A stretch of 64,000 nt of DNA from Telmatactis stephensoni (Eukaryota > Cnidaria > Anthozoa > Actiniaria > Isophelliidae), in assembly GCA_029948255.1 (NCBI GenBank), contig JALIZF010001654.1, forward strand, positions 424,501 to 488,500, read 5' to 3'. Positions 55,921 to 64,000 of the stretch are shown one piece after another. A model generated the notes under the pieces. It was not told the origin of the DNA and ran no database searches. It worked only from the letters and a program-made list of their open reading frames with translations. The translations under genes were made by a program, and so were the position numbers. Numbering within the stretch: position 1 is the first letter of the stretch; every line of letters starts with the position of its first letter.

Positions 55921-56221
55921 GCAAGTGAGAATCTGAATTTGGTTTTCTGCTCTGATAAGTGTTGTGTGCTCACATTTGATGAGGCAGTGTATCTGGGTCT
56001 ATAATTGTCCCTGACAGTATATGGGTCTGACTCTCCCGAACCACTCTCCCTGTTGCCAAGCTGGAAAGATCAAAACATAAATATTTATTTCATTTATTAA
56101 CTTATTAATTTCTTATTGTTTTTATTTGATTGGACAATGTATTGAAGTAGGGCAATATTGATGTCAACTGTTTGTATGTTACATTGGATATATGCACTTG
56201 TTGTTTTCTTGGTTAGCTCAT

Positions 56222-56520
56222 CACAGGGCGAAATGAAAGATTTCCTGTTCTTTAAGAGAAACTTAAACTTCACTTAAAGAATTTTCTTATCTTTAAGGTG
56301 CCTCTTAAAGCCCTTTAAATGTCTTAAAGATCATATATACCTTTAAGAAGTATTTAATGCTTCTTTAAGTTATATTTAATAATCTTTTGTATTGATCGTC
56401 TACCTCTGACTTTATTTCTGACTTTAAACATATCTTAAAGAACTTAAAATTCGTGTTATACTTTAAGAAGACATTAAAGCACCCCGAAAAATAGTAAAGG
56501 TTGCCATTTCGCTTCTGTCC
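56222..56520. mobile_element. ~300-bp element dense in TTTAAG/CTTAAA words
   Basis: Short inverted ends (ggcgaaatg at 56227, catttcgctt at 56506) enclose at least eleven copies of TTTAAG or its complement CTTAAA. No coding. It looks like a non-autonomous element with an internally reiterated motif. Confidence 0.5.
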
Positions 56521-57113
56521 GATCCATGCATTTAATTCAAATCATGTAACTTAAAGGTTCACTAAACATCGATTTCGTATAAAACTAGTCTCCATGTTAC
56601 TCAAAATTTATGTGCAAAGAATAAAACTAAAAATCGAGAAAATGTTGGTCTCACGCTTGCTTAATTAATCAATTTTAAAATATGTCCATTATTGGACTCC
56701 CTGTGTAGATACCGCTGGCCAATAGTATCGCATGTTGCGTCAATAAGTGTTAACTGAGCGTTGTTAACGACGCTAAGGATGCTAATTTGAGTTTGTGGTT
56801 CATTTCTTCACCGATTTTATACTTTTGCTGGTGATAGGTACTACGATTTCAACAAATTCAGGTGAGTTTTAAGGAACTTAACAAAGCAGTGATATCTTTC
56901 TTTTCATATATCACGAAATCTCAGCTAGTTCACTTGAAGCATTACGAGCTAAAATATATGGCCTAAAATTTGTGTTTATTCAAAGCCCACTTCATAAAGC
57001 TTGTAATCACAGCGAGTTAAATATTTCTTTCCACGATTTATTTCTTATGTTCACCTTCTTTTTATACTTGACCAAATAAATAAATAAATTTTCAATTTAA
57101 TTTCTTAGAAGCC
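56521..57113. other. Non-coding stretch
   Basis: No open frame of note. Possibly 5' leader or intron of the following small gene, since an acceptor-like tttcttag directly precedes its ATG. Confidence 0.4.
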
Positions 57114-57554
57114 ATGGGAAAACACTGCAAGGCTGCCAGAAAGCAGTACAAGAAAAAGAGAAAGCTGAGAGGAACCCATCAATATGTTAATATTACATCA
57201 GATGCAAACATTAGTGAGAATTCAAATGAGAAGTCTGATAAAGAGTCAGAGAAGGAGTCTGTTGAGGAAAAAACAAGTACAAATTTCAATAAAATGGATG
57301 GCAAGACAAGTCATCAAGATAAGGAGTCTGATAAGGATAGAAGAAGCCCATATTTCAATATAAACAATTGTGGCAAGACAAGTCATCAAGACAAAGATTC
57401 CCCACGACAGTGTGGACAGTGGACAGATCAACTTTCTTACAGAAACTATGACAGTTGTTATACTAAAGACCCACTCTATACTTCAATGGTTAAATTTTAC
57501 TCTCAAAAGAAAAAACTCAAACATCTTCATAAACATCCATTTTATGAAAAGTAA
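57114..57554 (+). CDS. Small hydrophilic protein of unknown function
   Basis: ATG at 57114, eight bases after an acceptor-like tttcttag, opens 146 codons to TAA. N-terminus strongly basic (KQYKKKRKLRG), then acidic/Lys-rich (SDKESEKESVEEK), then two copies of GKTSHQDK, and a Tyr/Lys-rich end. Low-complexity composition suggests a disordered nuclear protein or a transposon relic. No domain recognised. Confidence 0.35.
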   Translation: MGKHCKAARKQYKKKRKLRGTHQYVNITSDANISENSNEKSDKESEKESVEEKTSTNFNKMDGKTSHQDKESDKDRRSPYFNINNCGKTSHQDKDSPRQCGQWTDQLSYRNYDSCYTKDPLYTSMVKFYSQKKKLKHLHKHPFYEK

Positions 57555-57884
57555 TAACTTATATTTCTTTGATGCAAGAGTGTGTTACATATCAAGTATT
57601 GTATTCAATAGAGCTAACCGAAGTATACATAAGTATATAGTATAAAGCTATTGACCCTTAAAATATCAACCAACCTAGAAGCAACATTTGGATTTTCATG
57701 AATTCTATCTGTAAATGTCCTAAATAAACACATCTTGAATACCAGTCCCTGCTTGAAATGTCTACGCATGTACTTCTTTAGAATTGTCTACTTGAAAGAT
57801 ATCCCAGTTTTCATCTTGGTGTCAGCTTCTATGTTTTTAAGGGTCAGTGTTTGTGCAATTACTTTATAAAGGCATGATAATAAT
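57555..57884. other. Non-coding stretch
   Basis: Nothing recognised. Confidence 0.4.
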
Positions 57885-58036
57885 GAAGGGTTCCCTGTGA
57901 AAATGACCTAAGTGACTTTTTGATGGATGTCCTGAGATTATTTTTTCCAGGATAGGAAAGTTAGCTATACCATTTTATGCCATTGAAAAAATATCATCAA
58001 AAAAGTCACTTGGGCCTTTTTCACATGGAACCCTTC
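57885..58036. mobile_element. 152-bp MITE with AAT target duplication
   Basis: Inverted ends GAAGGGTTCC ... GGAACCCTTC, with matching inner blocks (GTGAAAA, AAGTGACTTTTTGATG and complements). Flanked by AAT on both sides (57882-57884, 58037-58039). The 3-bp duplication fits a Harbinger-type mobiliser, as for the full element at 35509-39138, though the ends differ. Confidence 0.8.
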
Positions 58037-58039
58037 AAT

Positions 58040-59066
58040 TTCAATGATTTTTGAGGAAAAGCATTTTCTGTAATAACTCTTTAACCAGAATCATGTTTTT
58101 CAGTTTTGGACATTAAGTCATGTTTACATATTCCTAAATTTCCAACCATACTTGTGTTGACTTCCAGAGGTCATGTGACCTTAAGACAAGAATAATAGGA
58201 ATTTCAGAATGTGAGTGAATGTATTTATTTAATGTAAATCTAAAATCGTTTTAAGAGTTTTTATGCTGATAATGCCACAAATACTAAAATGTGATGCAAA
58301 CGTCTGCATGGCTGAATATCATGTTTTGTTGAATTAATATTGTAATGTTTGTCCTCACCATGTGACTGAATTTAAAATCCAAAATGAGAGCCAGTCATCA
58401 TTCTAAACAGGTTTTTCATGGCAGAATTAACAGTATCAAATCCATGACTCTAAAAACTTCAGTACATGCAGGATTAGCTTCACTTCTGAGATAGAAAACG
58501 AAACTAAGCAGAAAATTATGGCAAAACAAATAGCTTCCTGTACTGGATTCCAGGCTTAGCCCACATGTACTGAAATTTGAGTCTGACTTCAACATAAATA
58601 TTTGTTAGTTTTTGAGATTGATGATTACATAAATACTAGCTTATAATTAATATTGAATAAGCAAGCTATATATAATGTCTTTCTCAGTTTTCAGCTTGTT
58701 ACCAGCCACAAGATCAATAAAATTAATGTAATGTACTAATTCATACAATGTATTGCTACATGGAGTAAATTTGCCTCATTAAAAACAACCTTGATAGACA
58801 CAAATTTAAACGATTGCAATCATTTTGTCAATCAAAAATACATTTTGGTTACATCTTACCCATAGAGTGATTTTTGTAAACCTACGAAACAAATACTAGT
58901 TATTATGTGCAAAAGTAAAATTGCAACAACAAAAAATGGAATGAAGGCCTATTATGTAGTACATGTATTCGTCAAATATATATTTTAGGGTTGCAGTAAT
59001 CACTCTAGCATTAATTTTGTACTCTATTTAAAAAGAGTTACAACTTGAATATCTGTTAATTTCAGA
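58040..59066. other. Non-coding stretch
   Basis: AT-rich; probably 3' flank of the CACTA gene. I searched for CACTA-type ends and saw none. Confidence 0.4.
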
Positions 59067-61691
59067 CTACACACAAGTGTGTTGATCTAAAGGGACAGTT
59101 ACTAATTTCCATTCTCCATTGATCTTCACTTCTGCACCAGCATATCTGCAGTAAATGCGTTGAACAGGCATGAAACGAGATGGGCCACCAGGAATGAACT
59201 GCCTTGCTTTCCATGTTTTTGTTGGGTTTCCAAAGCTATCAGGTTTGTCATCAGGTTGATGCCAGGACACACAAGCAAATACATGTTGTACATGTTGGTC
59301 ACTGATCTTTAATGAATGGGAAAAGTAATAGTCAACTTGCCCTGCAAACAAACTTAGCACATCAACATTGAGCCCTTCATAACAATTTGGCCAGGAAGCA
59401 TGTAGTATTCATTACCAATTGACACAGAAGAATATTTCTTTACTGTTTCTGACAAGTCTGCAAGACATATCAACACTTCAGGATAAAGGGTCTGGTAGAC
59501 AGTAAGCAAAATGTTCAAGTCACTGCTTTCAAAAGATTGTAAGACATAATTGGATGGCAAAACAACATGAGAAAGCAGAGACCAGTTCATGCCTGCTAAT
59601 GGGACTGTTGTGGACATTTTCAGAACATCTAGTGTATATGCATTTCCAGTCTTGTCTTGAGGCTTTAATTCCTGAAAACCAGTAGCTAACTGCTGAAACT
59701 CACTTTGGTATTGTTGAGGTGTTTCAAGTCCATCAAGAAACCATGACATCATCAGTTTCCGCATTAGTTGAAGTTCAACAGATCTTTTATTTGTTTTCAC
59801 ACTCCCCATTATCCCATTATATCTTTCAAAACTGAAACACCAGAAACTGTGTACAGGGCCATGATCAAGGATGATGTCTTTAAGATGGCAGTGAAGATGT
59901 ATATTTGGGGTGATTGTAGACTTTCCATACAGCTTTTCAAATGTTTTACAAAATTTCATCATTTGAAGATCAGCTTTGCGTAAGTCCAGCACTGAGATAT
60001 TTGACTTACATAGGTACTTACAGGCCATGACAAATGACTGCCAACATTGGAAGTGTTCAGTGTTGATTACATCCTTTAAACAAAATACTGAATAAACTAA
60101 TGTCCAGTTCTTCCACTGTTCTGCAGTGTATGATCCATAATTTGATGCAATTTTTTTGGGAAGGCGTCCGATATTTGTAGGCACATCCATTTGTTCAATC
60201 CTGCTTTCAACAATTTTCATCTCTCTCTTTCCAAGAATATCCTGGGTATCCCATAGTTTGAAAACATACTTGGCAGTGCCTAGAAACAGATTGTGCATAG
60301 GGTCCACTGTACAGAATCTTACAACATCAAAATATTCCAAGTCTAGCAAAGAGCTCCAGTAGTTAATCCCATAACTTTTACAGAATTCATTCCTTTTACT
60401 CACTGTCTTACATCTTTGAATTTTTGTTGCATTTTTTCTATGACTTTCAATAGTACGCTTTGGCCAGTTTTCTCGATTGAAACCAGAATAGTCTTTCTTC
60501 TCTCCAAAGCCACCAGGGAAAACTTTCAGACAACGAGAACAACCACGGAGTGCGCTATGTCCTTTGAAGCCACATACCTTTCGTGAAGCAGGAATATCTG
60601 CTGAAATACTTAACAAGGCTGCTCTAAATATCAATGGGATTGAGCTAAAGCTTGATTTTAGACAGATTCCTCTCCATAAACACTTGAGCTCTTTTGTGGC
60701 AGGTTTCAAAAACTCATTTAAGCATTTTGGCTCACATGACAAAGAGGGAATAATGCCAATTACAATTACATTTTCCCACTTAAAGCGTTCACTCCTTGGT
60801 AGGTTCAAAATGACTAAGTATAGAACTCCTACAGAGTAGTCTTTGCGATGCTTAAATGGCTGAAAAAAGTCAAAATTAAGCATTAGTCCATAATTTCGTT
60901 CTGCTTTTAGGAAATCTTGACCTTTGTAAGTTTGAAAGTCTTTCCATATTTGTCCATCATAAACATCAGACAGTACATCTGCATTGTTTGCTTGATGTCT
61001 CCATTCTTCACATGACTGAGGGAAATCTTTCTTAAGGACCATTTTTTTCCAATTCATTGATAATGCTATTATAGCAATAATACACAATAGGATAGAATTT
61101 CTCTTTTTTATCTTTCAGAATGACTTTCTTTACTATAGCAGCATCACAACGTTTACTTTTCCCTCTTGAAATGTAGGTATTACTGCAAGTCTTGGCAACA
61201 GTTTTACCATTGACAATTGTTAAGCAAGAATCATAAGTGTAAAGCTTTGTGCATTTAGGACAAACAACGTACTTTGTAAAAGAGTCATTTTTATAGTTGA
61301 TGAACTGTTTCATTAAGTAGACAGATGAAGGTAACAGTGATATAAGTTCTGTTAAATAATCATTGCATACTTCTATTCCTATTACTTTAAGGAACTGTAA
61401 AAGAAACTGGAGTAACCATGCCATTCCATTATCACTTATTTTGCATGCAGTCTGCCATAGAAGTAAAAAGTAAACAAACCAAAAGACCACAGCATTCATT
61501 TCTTGAAGCTTTGATTTCTTGTGTTCTGGTTCAGGAAGTTCAGTGCAGGCAATATCCTTTTCCAAAATATCTGATGTAAGGTCATCCCAGTATTCTTCAG
61601 AATCAATCTTATCACCACTTGAATCTGTTTCACAGTCTAGTGGCTCATCATCATCAGTAACACTTTCAAGATCACTCTCAAATATATTCAT
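59067..61691 (-). pseudogene. CACTA (EnSpm)-type Tnp2 transposase, two frameshifts
   Basis: Three minus-strand frames in order. 61691-61032 has an acidic N-terminus and a Cys-rich zinc-binding segment (VVCPKCTKLYTYDSC... KTCSNTY... KRCDAA). 61087-59354 is the Tnp2 core with GLMLNFDFFQPFKHRKDYSVG, FKGHSALRGCSRC, DVVRFCTVDPMHNLFLGTAK and ITPNIHLHCHLKDII. 59360-59067 is the C-terminus (FACVSWHQP, RFMPVQRIYCRYA). The first break is at an A7 run (about 61038-61044), the second near 59365-59380; each is a single small indel, otherwise the frame is clean. About 870 residues in all. DPMHNLFLGT is diagnostic for this family. The 5' end is close to the inserted gypsy LTR, and an acceptor-like tttgatag at about 61702 suggests an earlier exon is displaced. 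Confidence 0.85.
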
Positions 61692-61730
61692 ATTGATGTC
61701 CTATCAAAACAAAACATAAACAATTAATAT

Positions 61731-61869
61731 TGTAATGTGTTAACGTACCCCTCCCTAGAGGGGACGATTTGTAATCACCTCGTGGTCGGTTCGCGAGTCA
61801 TGTTGTAGTTGTTAGAAGGTATATGTCCGAATAAAGATAAGTTAAAGACCCAAAAAGTAGTACGTTACA
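61731..61869 (+). repeat. 5' LTR of a gypsy retrotransposon
   Basis: Starts TGTAATG and ends GTTACA, with complementary TGTAA/TTACA tips. It is about 139 bp, short for an LTR. AATAAA at 61830-61835 is a likely polyadenylation signal. The primer-binding site follows at about 61871 (TGGTGGCAGCGAC). The 3' LTR is outside the window, so the limits are inferred from the tips and the primer-binding site. Confidence 0.75.
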
Positions 61870-61888
61870 CTGGTGGCAGCGACACAAA

Positions 61889-63202
61889 ATGTCTTTTATG
61901 GAACTAACACCTGTGAGATCAAGACCTGAGTCAAGGAACCCGTTCGACAGCGGAATTAAAAGCGGAAGTGATGGTCAGACGACCGCTAAAGAATTTTCAC
62001 ACAACGTAAACATGATGGAATCGACGCCAATACAATCAAAAAATCCATTCTCCAGAGATTTAACAGATTTCTTTCAAATGGAAACGACAACAAATCCATT
62101 CAAAAAAGATCTAACAGATGTCTTTCAAATGCAAACAACAAATCCAAGGAATCCCTTCAAAACTGAGAATCAAACAAGTGAGTCGATCGGCGCGAAGCGA
62201 CCCAAACAAATCAAGAAACCAATCAAACTACCCGATGATTATAATGGAAGTACTTCACTGAGAGATTACCTGAGACACTTCGCTCGTTGTGCAGTCGTCA
62301 ACGAGTGGAATACAGAAGAATCAGCGTTGTTTCTTTCGGTGGCGCTTCGAGGAGAAGCACAGAAAATTTTGCATGGCATGTCCGATGATGATTGCAGAAA
62401 CTATCAAAAACTCGTCGCCCGATTGGAAGCTCGCTATGGTGTTGAGACCCAGAAAGAACTGCATCAAGCTCGATTAACAAACAGGAGACAAAAGGACGGT
62501 GAAAGTTTGAAAAGTTTAGCTGCAGATGTAAGAGATATGTGCAATCTCGCTTACCAAGACCTCCCCCCTGAGGCACAAGAACGCTTCTGTGTACAACATT
62601 TCGTGGATGCTATAAATGACAGGGACGATCGAATGAAGTTGAGACGAGACAAACCAAGTAACCTAGACGTCGCACTCGCATCTGCCTGCGAGTTAGAGGC
62701 ATTTCGACAATTGGACAACAGCCTAAAATGCCGAGAACCAGCGATGATTCGATCAGGGAAAACCATGTTTTCCGAAATAAACAAGATGGCGGCGCCACAG
62801 GAAGCCCAGCAACATTGGAACCAGAATTTAGATGAACTCCAGTCTTCACAAGGAACCCCAAAAGAGTTGAATTCAAATGAGTTTATACCAACACAACTGT
62901 CAAAAAAGCTGGATGAATTGAAAGCAACACAGGAAGCCCAACAGCTGTCTAAAAGGTTGGAAGAATTAAGGCTAGCACAGGAAGCCCAATTCAACTGTAT
63001 TCAACAATTTTCACAACAGATGCAGAAATGGTTCAAACCAGATGATGTGAATCAAGGAAAGAAGCCAGAACAACAACCTACAAGAAACCAACAACCAGAG
63101 TGCTGGTTTTGCAAGAAAAAGGGCCATCTGAGACGAGATTGCACTCTATGGAAACAGGAAAACGACAAGAGGGTGCTTCCGAATGCCCTGGGGAGTACCT
63201 AG
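61889..63202 (+). CDS. Gypsy gag polyprotein
   Basis: ATG at 61889, 19 bp after the start of the primer-binding site, opens 437 codons to TAG at 63200-63202. N-terminus with a repeated short motif (SRDLTDFFQME, KKDLTDVFQMQ). The capsid-type retrotrans-gag core includes SLRDYLRHFARCAVVNEW and ESALFLSVALRGEAQKIL. The Gln-rich linker repeats EAQQLSKRLEEL-type units. CWFCKKKGHLRRDC is a CCHC zinc knuckle (C-x2-C-x4-H-x4-C) near the end. Role: particle assembly and RNA packaging. The pol frame overlaps its 3' end in -1. Confidence 0.88.
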   Translation: MSFMELTPVRSRPESRNPFDSGIKSGSDGQTTAKEFSHNVNMMESTPIQSKNPFSRDLTDFFQMETTTNPFKKDLTDVFQMQTTNPRNPFKTENQTSESIGAKRPKQIKKPIKLPDDYNGSTSLRDYLRHFARCAVVNEWNTEESALFLSVALRGEAQKILHGMSDDDCRNYQKLVARLEARYGVETQKELHQARLTNRRQKDGESLKSLAADVRDMCNLAYQDLPPEAQERFCVQHFVDAINDRDDRMKLRRDKPSNLDVALASACELEAFRQLDNSLKCREPAMIRSGKTMFSEINKMAAPQEAQQHWNQNLDELQSSQGTPKELNSNEFIPTQLSKKLDELKATQEAQQLSKRLEELRLAQEAQFNCIQQFSQQMQKWFKPDDVNQGKKPEQQPTRNQQPECWFCKKKGHLRRDCTLWKQENDKRVLPNALGST

Positions 63203-64000
63203 ACGTCCAGGATAAAGGGCAACAAGAAAACATTGACACTGAACTTACCCAACATGATACAGTACGAGTATCGTCACGTGGTCTTTGTGGTTTATACGTT
63301 AAAGGATTTGTGAACAATGTTTGTGTGAACTGGCTGGTGGACACTGGAGCAGCCAGATCTATTGTTTCAAAGAGAATAACAGAAACTTTTGTTGAAAATT
63401 TTTTTAGAAATTATGATGAACCTTGCCATCACATTTTTCTTGCTGATGGTAGAAAGATTGAAACATGTGGTTCGGGATTTATAACCCTTGTAATTGGTCA
63501 ACAAGTCTTGCAAGCAAAGGTGCTCGTTGCAGATATTTCTGATGAAGCTATTCTAGGAATGGACATTCTAATACAGGCAAACGCTGTGGTAGACATTGTT
63601 CAAGGAACAGTAACACTTAATGGTGAATCTATTGACTGTGTTGATCAAGAAAATCAGCCATTGAGCTGTCGTTGTGTGATTCGTCGTTCAACCATTATTG
63701 CACCAAGTTCAGAAGTAATAGTCTATGGAGATTTAATACAGAGAAGAAAAGATAAGGTCACAACATCGTCTGACATACGCATCATAGAACCGTTGAACAA
63801 CTCCCGTTTATCAAGCAAAGGCCTTTTTGTTGCACGAACACTGGTACACGTTGATAATACTGTTCCTATACGCATAGTCAATTTAAGTGAAGAACCTCAA
63901 ACAGTTGGAGCCAACACCACCATTGCCTTAGCAAAACCAGTTGATTCTGTCCAAGATTTTGAATTGCCGGATGTTTGCGAGGAAGTTCAAGAGGAGAGCA
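63046..64000 (+). CDS. Gypsy pol, start (aspartic protease), runs off the window
   Basis: The -1 frame relative to gag is open from 63046 to the window end. In-frame protease motif VNWLVDTGAARSIVS at about 63328-63372 (DTG active site), then ILGMDILIQA, typical of retropepsins. The reverse transcriptase is not reached. Expression as a gag-pol fusion by -1 frameshifting in the 156-bp overlap (63046-63202) is the usual mechanism; I did not find a textbook X_XXY_YYZ heptamer in register (closest is CAG GAA AAC near 63156), so the site is undetermined. Confidence 0.82.

Larger units (their letters stand above)
61731..64000 (+). mobile_element. Gypsy (Metaviridae-type) LTR retrotransposon, 5' part
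   Basis: LTR, primer-binding site, gag and protease are present; the element continues past the window edge. Gag and pol frames are free of stops, so this is the youngest-looking insertion in the window. It sits about 40 bp upstream of the CACTA gene's first visible codon. Confidence 0.85.

Overview
The window looks like a piece of an AT-rich metazoan genome. The gene families present (multi-exon HARBI1-type transposases with separate SANT/Myb genes, a SWIM-YqaJ gene, a Crypton-type recombinase, an animal integrase-core family, short-LTR gypsy, several LINE fragments) are what I would expect from an anthozoan cnidarian such as a stony coral or sea anemone. That assignment is inference from family content; nothing in the window names the species. 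I see no convincing ordinary host gene. Almost every readable stretch belongs to a transposable element, a domesticated-looking transposase relative, or a decayed copy of one. Splice signals are standard (gtaagt-like donors, pyrimidine-ag acceptors), with one probable GC donor.

Layout: 0-10 kb has a small two-exon gene of unknown function, duplicated non-coding repeats, and a large multi-exon gene (5784-9490) of a transposase-like family with one internal stop, followed by microsatellites and a 220-bp MITE. 10-14.5 kb is non-coding with dispersed repeats. 14.5-20 kb (minus) is a decayed integrase-core gene. Its 4-kb intron holds a broken CRESS-DNA-virus-like Rep (HUH nuclease plus SF3 helicase, plus strand) with an iterated-palindrome array behind it, and a broken Tc1/mariner transposase. 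20-21.6 kb is a Crypton-like tyrosine recombinase. 22.6-25.3 kb has a minisatellite and the wreck of a Harbinger element. 25.5-27.2 kb has retroelement debris and a nearly perfect 215-bp inverted repeat carrying two hammerhead-ribozyme motifs. 28-35 kb is sparse, with a nuclease-like pseudogene and small unknown exons.

35,509-39,138 is a full-length Harbinger transposon (TIRs, target duplication, SANT gene and transposase). 40 kb has an exon of a CbxX/CfqX-type AAA ATPase. 42.1-51.5 kb is the most informative stretch. A SWIM/YqaJ gene is split by a 7,563-bp DNA transposon with 42-bp perfect terminal inverted repeats and a TAA target duplication. That transposon carries a SAM-domain gene and a divergent, very large gene of unknown family, and is itself hit by a LINE with its own target duplication. 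This gives a clean order of events: YqaJ gene, then transposon, then LINE. I do not recognise the transposon as any named superfamily.

51.6-64 kb holds a second LINE, a foldback repeat rich in TGACGTCA, a short multi-exon gene of unknown function, small MITEs, a CACTA-type (Tnp2) transposase on the minus strand with two frameshifts, and the 5' LTR, gag and start of pol of a gypsy element that runs off the end.
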